From positions 1-64,000 of the forward strand of contig RPFO01002154.1 of assembly GCA_009746045.1 (NCBI GenBank): 64,000 nt of DNA, given 5' to 3'. The notes below the pieces were generated by a model. The model was not told the DNA's origin, did no database searches, and saw only the letters and a program-made list of their open reading frames with translations. Origin of the DNA: Mesostigma viride (Eukaryota > Streptophyta > Mesostigmatophyceae > Mesostigmatales > Mesostigmataceae). How positions within the stretch are numbered: position 1 is the stretch's first letter; every line of letters begins with the position of its first letter. Below are positions 46,501 through 59,550 of this stretch, one piece after another. The translations under genes and the position numbers were made by a program.

Positions 46501-49500
46501 GGTGGCATGCCTGCCACGCCCACGCAAGGTGGGCCCTGTTTCCTTGGAGTAGCTGCTTCCACTCCCAGTGCATCTCCCCAGTTGGCGTCCGCCAGCTCAA
46601 TGGTGCGCAGGCGCTCCGGACCCAGCCACCTGTGCACAACTCTTTTCTGGCCACTGGCCCTCCTGTGCATGGCCGTGGCCCCTCTGGAATGCTTTCCAAG
46701 GGCGTATGGATACTCCGTGGGCTCGTGTTCAACGTGGCCGCGTATACATGATCTGGCCAGGGCACACCCCACCCGTTATACTGGTTTCAACCCTCACACC
46801 CCTCACACCCCTCACACCCCTACTGCCCCTAATACCCGTATCACCTCTTGCATGCGCTTCCCCCCGCCTTTCCCCTACTCCGTCACACGCTGAGTGCGTC
46901 CTGGTGGATCCGTGCGGTACCCGCAATATGCAAACAAGGCTCATGTCTGATATCTGTGTAGTGGTTCAATGCAAACACACTCATTCCTAATCAATATCGG
47001 TTTAGTTGTCATGGTAGTTTGCAAACAGGCTCGTGTCTAACTAAGATCTTTGTAGTTGCTATATGGAAACAGGCTCATGAATATCTGTGTAGTCCTACCC
47101 TCTCTGCCCGGCTCTCCACCGCCCCCAGGTGATCGCCAATGTGGCCCTGCGGTCCCTGTGCCTCGACTGGGCACTGGAGCACGGGATGGCATCCCTCTTG
47201 TCCCGCTACTGCGAGCAGGCCAAGCAGGCGGAGCCGTCACAGGATGAGGTGCTGGCTGCCGCCACCGCCGCTGCCGCTGCCCCCGGCCAGTTGTCTGGGG
47301 ACGATGAACGCGATTGTGGTGGTGGTGCAGGGCCGGCAGTTGGGCCTAGAGTGGGGGTGGAGCTGACGGGAGTGGGGCTACTTGCGGGCATGGATGGGGA
47401 GCAAGGGAGTCAGGTATGTCGGCTTCTACTACTAATTACTATCATTATAATTACTGTTCATTACTGTTTTAAATATTACTATGATTATCATACTATTATT
47501 GCTATTGTGATCCTCGTCCCTCTTTTGGAAGGACTCTGTCTCTCCGAGTTGGAGGCCACACCTTGTCTTCCCTCGGTGCAATGAGGGGCGTCCCTGTGGG
47601 GATGGCTCTCTCCTTTACCCTCGCGTTCTCTCCGTTCTACAGTATAGCGGACGCGCGACATTAGGGCGGCCACCCGGTGGTGAACGGGTTGTTGTGAACG
47701 GGTTGTTGTGAACGGGTTGTTGTGAACGGGTTGTTGTGGATGTCTTGTTGTGAATGGCTTGTTGTGAATGGCTTGTTGTGAATGGCTTGTTGTGAATGGC
47801 TTGTTGTGATTTGCTTGTTGTGAATGGGTCGTTGGAAGCTGCCAGCTGCGTTTGCCCGCTCTGTGGTGGCCCCCTCGTGCCCATGTGCCCAGCCACTGGC
47901 TACATCAGGCGTTTTAGCAATAATGTCAAATGCTTTGATAACAGGCGCATAGGATGTACGCCATCAATTTGTTGCGCTCACATCAAAATGTTCTGTCCTG
48001 CTCTGCCCTCTTGTCCCTCCCCCATCGCTCGCATGTGCCCATGCATGCACACATCAGCGGCGGTACACCCTGAGGCAGCTGATCCCCAAAGGCACGTTGT
48101 CGGGCCACCGCGAACCCGTGACGGCGATGGTCGTGGTGGGCCCCATACTTGTATCGTCGTCCGAAGACGGAACGATTAAGGTAAGCCAGTCTGCCATGCG
48201 GTCTAGTATACGTATTGCACAATAATGATAACTATCCCTATCTTTGTTAATAAGCAATTTACCTAGTTATGATGTGTAGTTTACGCTTTATCATCAGGAA
48301 TTGGAAAACTGGCACTGCTCTTCTTTGCACATACTCGGCGAATTGTGTGGTACCTGGATCCTCTATGCATTGCGCATTGCGACTGGAGTCTGTCTGACCA
48401 TGACTTTTACGTGTGAGTGTCCCACCGCACACTCTTGTAAAGTACCACTAAGCAGGATGCATAATCCTCGTGTCTTTTTTGTTGAATCCAGCAAGACGTA
48501 CCTTGGAGCGTGACAGGGCGCTTTGCATCGGCCTCGTTCGCACGGATGCGGATGTCATCTTTGAAGAAGGAGAGACCCAAACGTAGCGACGATTACTACC
48601 ACCAGACTAGTGACACGACTACGTTGCCATGGGGGTGCAAGAACAACAAGTGTGCACGTGGGCTTGCTCGTTTTCCTGAAGAGGCCAGATATTGTGCTTT
48701 CATTGCTGTGGGCTGCTTCGTTGGAAAATCGTGGCAGGGCCTTGGCAGGCCAGTCCTGATGACGAGAAACTAAGTAATCAATCAACTGGTGACATCAATG
48801 GAGTCGTATGAACTTGCCTGAACCCTGCCTTCTTTTGCACATCTCTGGGGCTGTGTTCCCTTCCCCCTTCCCCCCTGCTGTTCCACCAGCTGTGGGACCT
48901 GCAGGGCTCGCGAGGATGCCTCGCCACCGCGCGCGCGACCCACCATAGCTCCGGGGTGGTGGCCATGGCGGTGGTGGGCGACACGGTGTTCACGTGCGGA
49001 GGGGACCAGGTCGTGCGGGTAGGTGGAGTGAACCCTACCAGTGTAGACGAAGATGAAGTGACTGGTTGTGCGGGTAGTCGAACATGGCAGCAGAGATAAA
49101 GCAATGGGTCTAGCAGATGTGAGTGGGTCGAGTGCGTACCGTGTGCCACGATAGCTGCTTGAGGGACGGTGGAATCGGGATGTCAAGCGTCTGTGGGGTG
49201 GGGTTTACTAGGCAGGCAGGTGTCACTGGCTTGCATGGCTGGGCATGCACGTGCACATCGTGTGAAGCCGTGCAGTAGGGCGTGTGACATCGGCTAGAGC
49301 GCATGTCCTACCTGTCTTACATTACGGCATATAAGTTTCAAGTGATGTTTAGGAAATATCTACCGATCAAAAACGCTTTTGTTGTTGCTGGCTCCCTAAT
49401 CGCTTGCCGTTGATGTTCATGCAAACGGACCCTTCAACTTTGCATGCCCGTTTGCGTCTGACCCTTGCCACTCTGGCACTTGGCCGCACCCACCCTGCCA

Positions 49501-52500
49501 GATGTGGGGCCGACTGCCACAGCTGGAAGCCGCCGGCGCCCTCTCAGGGACCACCCCCTGCGTCACCTGCATGGCCGGCAGCTCATCGCTGGGCATGCTG
49601 GCTAGCGGGTCGGGGACGGGGGCGGTCAAGGTGAGTAGTGCTGACAAAACGCATACTGGGGGCGTGCGATGGTACATGGCAAGGGGCAAAGTGTGGCCAT
49701 GTGCTGGTACATGGCAAGGGGCAAGGTGTGGCCATGTGCAGGTACATGGCAAGGGGCAAGATGTGGCCATGTGCTGGTACATGGCAAGGGGCAAGTTGTG
49801 GCCATGTCTTGGCAAAAACTGTGTGACATTCCCAATAGACTCGGATGCCACGCGGTGGGCGAGTGGCCAGCGTGATGAACCCAACAGACATGAACCAAAT
49901 AGACATGAATCAAATAGACATGAACCAAATAGACATGAATCAAAGAGACATGAATCAAATAGACATGAATCAAATAGACATGAATCAAATAGACATGAAT
50001 CAAATAGACATGAATCAAATATAGACATGAACCATGCAAATAGACATGAACCAAGTAGACATGAATCAAATAGACATGAATCAAATAGACATGAATCAAA
50101 TAGACATGAATCAAATATAGACATGAACCATGCAAATAGACATGAACCAAATAGACATGAATAAAATAGACATGAATCAAATAGATTAGGATACCACGCA
50201 CCAAATCGATTAGGGTATCACGCAGAAGGAAGGTGCTGTGAGACCATCGGGAGCACAAGTCGGTGGGTGGTGACAGAACTAAGCACTGCGTGAACCTCGA
50301 TGTTCAGAATGCGGGACCAGGTTGTTGATCCCTTGGTGTGTGACATTCATGAACTGTGGGCCATATGTCAACTGGCAAAGGAGCTGGTTAGCCATCCATG
50401 GTTGTGGTCTGTAACAATCCATGACATGCCAAAATCCTGGCGGGATCGCGTTGCTGGATGTTGAGCGTTAATTGTTTGGCCGGATGGCTCATGGTTGTAA
50501 AGGGTGTGGTGATTTAAATCAGGCTTGTTCATGGCGAAGGGCCAGGCGCCCAGCTTCTGGGACGTATCACTTTATCAGTTTAGTTATTTTGCAAAGCTGC
50601 ATGTGGTGGTTCACCGCGTGCCTGGCTAGGCTCTCTTCTCTGCGCAGGACTCGGTGTCCCAAACGCAATGATGCTGTTGTTGGCATGCTACTACGACCCA
50701 CTTGTATGGAATGCCTGCCACTTGGATATGTCCCATGCCATCTTGCACACGACCATCTCCGCGTGGCGGCGGCCCAACCTCATGCCGTCGATGCCACGAC
50801 TGCCCGATATGGCAGCTGTGGCCGCTGACCCCCTTTGCTGTGGCCGCTGCCCCTTGCATGCGCAGCTGTGGACGCTGACGCCCTTTGTCGGCCTGCATCG
50901 AGAGGAGGCCCGCGGCCATGAGCATCCTGTGCGGTCCATGGTCTTTGCACGCCGCCAGCTTGTGACGTCGTCGGAAGATAACACAGTCAAGGTGGGCAAG
51001 CTGGATAGGACATGGGGGTTCACTGGCTCACTCGGTCAACAGCTTGTTGATACTATGCCGCACGCGGCACCATTATTCTCACTACTGCATGCTTTACTTT
51101 GTGAGCGCGGCACCATTATTCTCACTGCTGCATGGTTTACTTTGTGAGCGCGGCACCATTATTCTCGCCTACTGCATGGTTTACTTTGTAACGGTATGCT
51201 AGTGGCAAGCAAACCCAGTTCTTGTCATTTTGCGCGTGCCTCTGGTGTGAGGGCCACGGGGTGCAAACTGCCTGCCTGAGTAGGTACCTTTCATATCTAA
51301 CGATGCAGAACCGTAGGGTGCAAACTGCACGAGTAGGTACCTGTCATATCTAATGATGCAGAGCCGTAGCATGCAAACTGCTTGGATGTAGGTAGCTTCA
51401 CTCCTTCAGTTGTTGTACGGCAAGTGAGCGCTTGTTAATGTGGACTTTGAGCTCCATGCGCCGCTAGTTCAGCGGCTGGCCGATATTTTTTGTTTGTAGC
51501 AGTTATGATATTACAATCATGGGTAGCAGTCGTGTTATTAGAATTGATAGCAGTCATGCTTTTAGAATTGATAGCAGTCGTGCTATTGGAATCGATAGCA
51601 GTCATGCTGCTTTACTCCCCCCTGATGCGAACGAAGCTCTGAATCATGATGCATCAGTTAGCCTCTACCCTGGTGCCTTGGGATCGCAAGACCCTGATGG
51701 CCAACGGGCAACGCCTGCCTGCCTGCCCAACACCGCAAGGCAAGCACGCACAGGCGCAAGGCAAGCACTCACGGCTATACTAGCGCAGTCGGGCATCCGC
51801 CTTGTACTACCATACGACACTCTTTCTACCACTGTGAGCATCGGGTTTGGCCCCAGAATACGAGATTTGGGGAAAAAGATCCGCGTTCAGAGAAAGGTTG
51901 TTGCAGTGCGCTTGCCTGCTAATCAGCTTGCGTCACAGGAGCGCACTCTGGGGCCGCCAGCATAGGGGACTTCAAAGGCATGCAGTGAAGCATTGGTCAC
52001 TCAAGCGCTATACTGTGGGCAGTAGGTGCCGACCTGAAAGCATAACGACTGCCTTTGGGGCTTGTTTGCCTGGGTCCATGTCTGCTTGGTTGAGCTGACT
52101 TCACTAGCTGCCATCACCCTACTACGCGCTGCGCCACGCCTTACCGCTGACTCATCGGGCACCCTCCTCCCCCTGGTTCCAAGCTGCCAGCCCTCTGCCC
52201 ATGAACCGTGGCATTTCACGCGCGTTGGTCAAACCTGTCATGCTAAGTGCGCACATCTACCACCACGCCTGCCCCACGCCTTCCCAACCCTAACCCCCCC
52301 AAACCCAGCCACCCAAAACCAACCACCCGGGTTAAACACACGCACTCACGCAAACCCAACCGCCCGCACCCTACCCAGCTGTGGGCGCTGCCAGAGCTCC
52401 ATCCCCTGGTCGTACTTCGCGGCCACACCAGCACGGTCACCTGTGTCGCGGTCACGCTGCGGTGGCGCGATGGGGGGGCGGACGATGGGGGCGACAACAA

Positions 52501-55500
52501 TGGTCAGGCCAGCACGGGCGATGGTGCGGGGGCGGATGAGCTCATTTGCAGCGGGTCGGAGGATCGCACGGTCAAGGTCCGTGTGGTCACTGTACCACTG
52601 GGAATGCACTTTATTTTTAAACTATTCAAGTTGCCTCCAGTGTTTTGGAAGGACTCAGAGGCCCGCATGGGCAAGGTGTGGTCACTGTACGAACACTGTA
52701 CTAAACATATGTGAATACTTCTATGTTAATACTATGCATTTCACCGTCACTATCTCTTTGTAGCGGGTCAGAGGACCGCACTTCCTGTGCGTGATCACTG
52801 TACACTGCACTGCTCTTCAACATTACCCCACGCGTCAGCGGTGGCTTTGAAGACCACGTGGTTATGATGTGTTGTTATGATGCGGGAATGCGGCACAGGA
52901 AATCTCTGACCGTGGTTCGGCACTGGAGGGCACCGTCCCATCCAGCGTCCACGATGGCTTGCCCCTGTTTCCCCACCACCGAGTTCTCCAGCGGGTGACT
53001 TAGCGTCTGGCCTCCGGCTGTCTAGCTAGCACACGGCTCTTCAAGGTGAGCAGCCAAGGTGGGCCCCCAACTTGCCTGCCACAGGGACGGTCGCAAGCAC
53101 AGAACACGCCGGACATAACAGAACGCTGCTGTTGGAGCCCTACCTAACTATCACCCCTTTAAGAGAAGGGAGCTGGTCCATTGCATCGTTGAACGTGTGG
53201 GCCCTAAGAGGTGCTTCCTTCATAGTTTTCTTTTGTCCTTCTAACACTAGTGTGTTGCTTGTCCTGTGAGGGGGCACCGTCTGCCCCTGGCCCCACCCTG
53301 GCAGGTGTGGGACGCCAGCACCCACCGCAGCGTGGCCACCGTGACGGGCAACACCGCCGAGGTCTACGCGCTGGCCGCGGATGCAGAGTCAGGGACGATC
53401 ATCAGCGGCGCTGCCTATGGGGTCATCAAGGTGGGTGGGTCGAGGCATCAAGGTGGGCTGGCTAAGTCAGGAGACTGGGGCTTGCTTTGGGGGCTGGGGG
53501 GTTGTTGTGGAGAGAATGGTTGTAGAGAGTGAGGTGTGCGGGAAGAAACGGCGCGAATGTGGGGCGGCATGTTGCATGCGTGTTGCAGAGGGATATGTAT
53601 ACATAAGGCGTATTGAAGCTATTCTTCATATCTACTCTATCTAAAATTTTAGTTTTCTGACATCTCCGTGTCATGTGAGCCTGATAAGACACTAGCAAAG
53701 TATCAGATCACATCTGGGTGTCGACGGCTCGAGTGGGCCCAGGTATTACCCGCCACAACGACATGTTCCCACCACCACGCCGCCCTTGCCCTCTGGGGAC
53801 ACTGGCAGTGCTGGTGGTGGGAATGTGTCGTTGGGGATGGTGGCGGTGTGTGTGTGTGGGGTGACGTGTCGTTGTAGCAGGGGATGCCTGGGGAAGTGTT
53901 GGGTACTAGCTGTGTACGTTAACAATCTACTACTACTATTAAATTAGTGTGCATTGACAATCTATTACTGCTATTTTATTAGTATACGATAACAATCTAA
54001 TAGTACTATCTTATTAGTGTACGTTAACAATCTATTACTACTATTTTGTTAGTGTACGTTAATAATACTCGTTGACCACCGATGGAATCTTCACGGACGC
54101 GGATTCCCATCCCAGCAGGGTGAACTTATTGGCCCAGGGCACTCTTTGCTCTTGATCCCGCTGAGATTGCTGATGGTGCTGATGGTGCTGATGGTGCTGA
54201 TGGTGCTGATGGTGCTGATGGTGCTGATGGTGCTGATGGTGCTGATGGTGCTGATGGTGCTGATGGTGCTGATGGTGCTGATGGTGCTGATGGTGCTGAT
54301 GGTGCTGATGGTGCTGATGGTGCTGATGGTGCTGATGGTGCTGATGGTGCTGATGGTGCTGATGGTGCTGATGGTGCTGATGGTGCTGATGGTGCTGATG
54401 GTGCTGATGGTGCTGATGGTGCTGATGGTGCTGATGGTGCTGATGGTGCTGATGGTGCTGATGGTGCTGATGGTGCTGATGGCGCTGATGGTGCTGATGG
54501 CGCTGATGGTGGTGATGGTGCTGATGGTGCTGATGGTGCTGATGGTGCTGATGGCGCTGATGGTGCTGATGGCGCTGATGGTGGTGATGGTGCTGATGGT
54601 GCTGATGGTGCTGATGGTGCTGATGGTGCTGATGGTGCTGATGGTGCTGATGGTGCTGATGGTGCTGATGGTGCTGATGGCGCTGATGGTGCTGATGGTG
54701 CTGATGGTGCTGATGGTGCTGATGGTGCTGATGGTGCTGATGGTGCTGATGGTGCTGATGGTGCTGATGGTGCTGATGGTGCTGATGGTGCTGATGGTGC
54801 TGATGGTGCTGATGGTGCTGATGGTGCTGATGGTGCTGATGGTGCTGATGGTGCTGATGGTGCTGATGGTGCTGATGGTGCTGATGGTGCTGATGGTGCT
54901 GATGGTGCTGATGGTGCTGATGGTGCTGATGGTGCTGATGGTGCTGATGGTGCTGATGGTGCTGATGGTGCTGATGGTGCTGATGGTGCTGATGGTGCTG
55001 ATGGTGCTGATGGTGCTGATGGTGCTGATGGTGCTGATGGTGCTGATGGTGCTGATGGTGCTGATGGTGCTGATGGTGCTGATGGTGCTGATGGTGCTGA
55101 TGGTGCTGATGGTGCTGATGGTGCTGATGGTGCTGATGGTGCTGATGGTGCTGATGGTGCTGATGGTGCTGATGGTGCTGATGGTGCTGATGGTGCTGAT
55201 GGTGCTGATGGTGCTGATGGTGCTGATGGTGCTGATGGTGCTGATCGTGCTGATCGTGCGGTGCGCAGGCATGGGATCCAGAGACGGGCCGCTGCCTGGC
55301 GACGGCCAGCGGCGCAGCAGGGGGTCTGGTCAAGGTGCTTGCATCTGCGCCGTTCCAGCGGACGCTGCTGAGCAGCTCCTCGGAGAGTGGGGGCATACAG
55401 GTGAGGGAGAGGGGGTGCATGTGCAGTGACGGGGAGATACAAATGTGGTGGGGGCAGGGAGGTTGCATGAGTGTAAACAGAAAGGTGAGATGGCAGGGAA

Positions 55501-57152
55501 AATGAGGCATAGGGCAAACAAGCGAGGTGAGGGGGTATGCGAGGCATAAGGGCGTATAGGTGAGGCGAGGGGGGGGGGTTCAGGAGTGGGGACCTTCCGA
55601 TGAGGTGGAGGCAAGGAGGCACATCCATGGCATGGCAGTTGTAATGTGGGTATTGATGGTGGTATTATTATATCCCCCTCTAGATCGTGGTATTATTATA
55701 TGCCCCTCTAGCCGACTATATGGTTGGGGCATGATGCAGACGCTGTTCGTAACTTTCGTGTAATTAGTTTTTTTCATGAGATTAAGAGCATAGTACTCTG
55801 TGGCATGCCCATGCGCATGACACGCAAGTACTTTATTAGTTATCGTGGTATGGTTGTGTACGTCTAGCCTTGGTGTGGGGAAGCGCTGAAGTGGATGCTG
55901 ATTGTTCTTGACTAGCAGGAATCGTTGGTAATACTAGCCTAGTATTGGACAACGCACTATGCACAGCTGTATGGCCATTTTTCGCATGGCAGACCCTCAT
56001 TTTTCGGGTCCCAGTGACTGGGGTGTTTTGTGGCTGGGTAGTGAGAGTGACAGGGAGACAGCACAGGTGCTGGGTTAGTCCTCATGGGACAGCGTACTGG
56101 GGAGATGGTTGTAAAAGGAAAGGTCAGAAAGTGCGAGCATCACTCTATGACCGGTGTTTATAGACAAGGATGACAAGGGAAGCGATGCTTACTCAGCGTA
56201 GCTCAGCGTAGCTCAGCGTAGCTCAGCGTAGCTCAGCGTAGCTCAGCGTAGCTCAGCGTAGCTCAGCGTAGCTCAGCGTAGCTCAGCGTAGCTCAGCGTA
56301 GCTCAGCGTAGCTCAGTGTAGCTCAGCGTAGCTCAGCGTAGCTCAGCGTAGCTCAGCGTAGCTCAGCGTAGCTCAGCGTAGCTCAGCGTAGCTCAGCGTA
56401 GCTCAGCGTAGCTCAGCGTAGCTCAGCGTAGCTCAGCGTAGCTCAGCGTAGCTCAGCGTAGCTCAGCGTAGCTCAGCGTAGCTCAGCGTAGCTCAGTGTA
56501 GCTCAGCGTAGCTCAGCGTAGCTCAGCGTAGCTCAGCGTAGCTCAGCGTAGCTCAGTGTAGCTCAGCGTAGCTCAGCGTAGCTCAGTGTAGCTCAGCGTA
56601 GCTCAGCGTAGCTCAGCGTAGCTCAGCGTAGCTCAGCGTAGCTCAGCGTAGCTCAGCGTAGCTCAGCGTAGCTCAGCGTAGCTCAGCGTAGCTCAGCGTA
56701 GCACTTGGCGCTGCTCCATTGGGAAATGAGAGGCGTCGGGCAGCTGTCAACCCAAACATGGCACTGTCTGGTTTGGGGCTTGGGGGGGCAACCATCTTCT
56801 TGATTGGAGTATCAAGATAGAAGCAGTGTCAATGAGACAACCAGCGCAGGCCTGAGAATAATTGCAGCACGCATGTGGGGACTAAAAAGGGGTGGGCTTG
56901 CGATAATGTTGGAAAGGGGACGGGGGTTTGAGGTGAGCTGGGCACCCTTATGCAGGCTTGTAATCCTAATTTTGTAGTCACCGTGTGGCTATATTTTTCC
57001 CAACACCGAATCCCTTGCTGCCTCTTCTTTGTTCCATGGGATTTCGTTGCCTTGCCTTGCAACAACTCATCCATCGTGTGGATGCATTGTGTCCCTTGCC
57101 ATGTTCTATCCACCCGTCATCTCTTGCTGCAGATATGGGGCATGCTAGGTTA
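43573..57152 (+). CDS. U-box / WD40-repeat protein, putative E3 ligase (11 exons)
   Basis: 506 aa. Exons: 43573-43716, 43866-43973, 47129-47413, 48058-48180, 48890-49018, 49502-49630, 50866-50991, 52379-52576, 53305-53430, 55269-55400, 57132-57152. All introns are GT-AG and phase 0. Residues 36-84 form a U-box (CPICSEVMFDPV..GQSYCRGCINAWFQQG..CPSTG). It is followed by the conserved linker NVALRSL and a Gly/Ala-rich insert, then a seven-blade WD40 propeller (GHREPVTAM..SSEDGTIKLWD etc.). The U-box binds E2 enzymes and the propeller usually binds substrate. Some U-box positions are Cys as in RING fingers, so a RING-like fold cannot be excluded. The last coding exon is only six codons plus stop and is the least certain. 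TGTAA lies 71 nt downstream. Confidence 0.88.
44597..45855. repeat. (GGTGGTGGGTCGTG)n G-rich array in U-box/WD40 intron 2
   Basis: About 1.26 kb of GGT/GGGT words, mostly 14-15-bp units. A higher-order block of about 285 bp repeats (the segment from 45120 recurs near 45390). The transcript sense is G-rich with many GGG runs. ORFs up to 461 codons cross it in all frames and are artefacts. Confidence 0.93.
46022..46280. repeat. 27-31-bp minisatellite, about 9 copies, in intron 2
   Basis: The unit 'cggtattttatgcctgca' plus 'aacgtcaa' or 'cacgtcga' variants. Variants alternate, giving a 2- to 3-unit higher-order pattern. Confidence 0.9.
47685..47832. repeat. 14-15-bp repeat (TGAATGGCTTGTTG)n in intron 3
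   Basis: About 10 units. Early units read gaacgggttgttgt and later ones gaatggcttgttgt. Confidence 0.9.
49668..49808. repeat. 34-bp minisatellite, 4 copies, in intron 6
   Basis: The unit contains 'ggtacatggcaaggggcaa' and 'gtggccatgtgc'. It starts 38 bp after the exon 6 donor. Confidence 0.9.
49878..50190. repeat. 15-bp repeat (ATAGACATGAATCAA)n in intron 6
   Basis: About 20 units. A larger block (from 'atatagacatgaaccatgc') is itself duplicated at about 50018 and 50113. Confidence 0.92.
51056..51400. repeat. Two short tandem triplications in intron 7
   Basis: A unit containing 'gcggcaccattattctc' is present three times (51063-51185). A second, about 55 bp and containing 'gtgcaaactgc' and 'taggtac', is present three times (51257-51400). 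Copies in each set are diverged. Confidence 0.8.
54165..55258. repeat. (GATGGTGCT)n nonamer, about 121 copies, in intron 9
   Basis: A near-perfect 9-bp array with rare ggcgct or ggtggt variants. It ends 10 bp before the exon 10 acceptor. Because 9 is a multiple of 3, all frames stay open and give spurious 390-500-codon ORFs on both strands. Confidence 0.97.
56191..56702. repeat. (GTAGCTCAGC)n decamer, about 51 copies, in intron 10
   Basis: A near-perfect 10-bp array; four or five copies read cagtg instead of cagcg. Confidence 0.97.
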
Positions 57153-57795
57153 GCAAGAACCCGGAATCGTTGGTTTCCTCCGTTCATTAATTAATTAAGA
57201 CACGTGACTGCCTCCGTTCATGTGTAACGGTAAAGAGGTTTCTATGTTGAAGCAGCTGAGCCACGAGCCGCTGGAGCAAACCGCACCCTCAGCATGCTGC
57301 GTACTGCATTCGGCATCTGTTTATGTCGCAACGACTCAGTGACCTGGCTGGCATGCCGGCGCCCGGATTCATTCATTAGTTAATTTACACGTAGACTGCG
57401 TCACATGAGCATAAGTCCTTGGTGAGATGGAATTTGGAATGCGCTGGAGGCATATTTAGCCGGACTAGCGTTCCCGCGGGTATATCCAAGATCATCTAAT
57501 ATCCAAGTTGAAATTTTCTATGTTTGGATAGCTCATGCAAACTAGATACTGCTGGGTTTATGGACCCCAAAGCCCCAACCTAGCTGCATGTTGAGTCTGT
57601 GCATGTAACTCTCCATGCGGCAATGGCAGCTTATATATTTTTTCTAAGATCAGTTAATTTAGTTTTTAATTAATTAATTAGTCTCGTGTCCCCGTTGCCC
57701 AGGGGACCACGGAGCACTGAACTCCCCAATAATTTAAGATATAGTGGAAGTCCGCCGTCTACCGAGGAGTCTGCATCCAGAGCGCCGCACTCAAG

Positions 57796-59147
57796 TTGTT
57801 CATGCGCATGATCCTCAACCGCCTTCGTTCTGCTCTCGACTGTCACCTAGGGGAAAGTCAAATGGGCTTTCGTCCTGGGCGCAACACCGTCATGGCCATC
57901 TTCGTCGCGCGTCGCCTCTTTGAGGAAATCGCTCTCCTGCAACCTGGTGAGTTTCCCGCCATCCTGATCTTCGACGACTTCATCAAGGCTTTTGATTCTG
58001 TCCTCTGGGACGCTCTATGGGCTGTACTTGCTCGCGCTCGCGTCACCACTCCCCTGATTACCGTCATCCGCACGCTGTATGAGGGGTCGACCACTTCGGT
58101 GCGCACTCAACACGGCATTACCCCGCCATGCCCACTGCAGACCGGCGTCTGGCAGGGTTGCGTCCTGTCGCCGTACCTGTTTATTATTGTCGTGGATTAT
58201 GTGATGCATCAGGCACGTGCTCGCTTTGCTAGCATTGCAGGCCGTGCCCCTGGCCTAGCGATCACGAACGAGCTTGGAGAAGGGGGGCCGACTAACAAGC
58301 AGAATTTACTAGCTGACCTCATTTATGCCGACGACATCACGCTCATCGATGAAGCCGGAGTCTGCCCAACTTTGGCTGGACTGCCTGGCGCTCGAGGCTC
58401 GGGCGGTTGGTCTAGAAATCATGCAGCCCCAAAACGGAGGCCCTGGCCCTCGGCATGGCAGGGCCCCCACCCACACTCCGCCTCTTAGACGACACCGAGG
58501 TCAACTACCCTACTTCAGGCCGCTTCCAGCTGCTCGGCAGTTGGCTTCCCGACTGCGAGGACGACATGACGACACGGATCGGCATGGCGTGGGCACACCT
58601 CCATGACCACCGCCGCTGGTGGAGCAACCCCGCCCTACCCCGGATCGTCAAGCGTGACCTCTTCAAGGTCGTCATTCTGACGATCCTGACCTACGGCGCC
58701 GAGACCTGGACACTGACGCAGGAGCTGGAGCAACGACTCGACTGCGCCGTCACCAAGATGCTGCGCAAGGCCCTTAACATCCCCTTTGGTTTGCACATTA
58801 GTAATGAGGATTTGTACGCTGATTTGCCCTATGTTTCCCACATTATTAGCCGGCACAGGCGCCTGGGCCTAGCCGGGCACCTGGCCCGCACAGATCAGGT
58901 AGATACATCAGATAGACTAGCTGGCACCAAGCCTGCCCAGCCTGGGCGATATGTCCTCACCTGGCGTGCCCCCAGCCGCGCACATGGGTCTTATTGCACC
59001 CACAGAACTTGCCGGATCGTCTATCCTGTCCGATTGCAGCTGTGGCATGCCTCTGGCATGAAGGAGAAAGGGGGTCTAGAGCTGCCCTTTCTTCCTGTTG
59101 TGCACACTTCGGTGCTTCGTGACTCCCCAACGGGAGCACGAGTTTAA
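57796..59147 (+). pseudogene. LINE reverse transcriptase pseudogene
   Basis: Frame 1 is 57796-58350 (RT palm with the YADD box). The reading then moves through a short +2 segment (LWLDCLALEARAVGLEI, about 58358-58415) and on to a third frame, 58455-59147. Compared with the copy at 38980-39999 it also lacks the sequence after YVLTW. It is not functional. Confidence 0.85.
59119..59144 (+). other. LINE 3'-end hairpin, first copy
   Basis: CTCCC-CAAC-GGGAG stem-loop at the end of the second LINE, directly followed by the AT tail and the (CCCT)n run. Many LINEs use a 3' stem-loop for reverse transcriptase recognition. Confidence 0.6.
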
Positions 59148-59151
59148 TTAA

Positions 59152-59530
59152 TGAATCCCTCCCTCCCTCCCTCCCTCCCTCCCTCCCTCCCTCCCTCCCT
59201 CCCTCCCCTCCCTCCCTCCCTCCCTCCCTCCCTCCTCCCTCCCTCCCTCCCTCCCTCCCTCCCTCCCTCCCTCCCTCCCTCCCTCCCTCCCTCCCTCCCT
59301 CCCTCCCTCCCTCCCTCCCTCCCTCCCTCCCTCCCTCCCTCCCTCCCTCCCTCCCTCCCTCCCTCCCTCCCTCCTCCCTCCCTCCCTCCCTCCCTCCCTC
59401 CCTCCCTCCCTCCCTCCCTCCCTCCCTCCCTCCCTCCCTCCCTCCCTCCCTCCCTCCCTCCCTCCCTCCCTCCCTCCCTCCCTCCCTCCCTCCCTCCCTC
59501 CCTCCCTCCCTCCCTCCCTCCCTCCCTCCA
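59152..59530. repeat. (CCCT)n microsatellite
   Basis: About 94 CCCT units with a few one-base contractions. It lies between two copies of the LINE 3'-end motif. Confidence 0.97.
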
Positions 59531-59550
59531 TCGATCGGGGTTAATGCTCA

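Larger units (their letters stand above)
57735..59150 (+). mobile_element. Second LINE fragment, frameshifted
   Basis: The 5' end is truncated within the RT fingers/palm (YRGVCIQSAALKLF at about 57752). It carries GFRPGRNT, FDDFIKAFDSV, the YADDITLI box and the C-terminal GSWLPD and RHRRLGLAGHLAR segments, so it is the same LINE type as at 38833-39999. By eye the proteins are roughly 45% identical, so it is a different subfamily. The frame breaks near 58350 and 58425. The 3' end at 59119-59150 is the hairpin 'gactccccaacgggagca' followed by 'tttaattaatgaat'. Confidence 0.85.

Noticed and set aside
54059-55628. Three overlapping minus-strand ORFs of 390-500 codons and a plus-strand ORF of 427 codons
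   Set aside because: They are translations of the 9-bp repeat (His-Gln-His, Ser-Thr-Ile, Ala-Pro-Ser, Met-Val-Leu) within an intron of the WD40 gene; no non-repeat coding content supports them.
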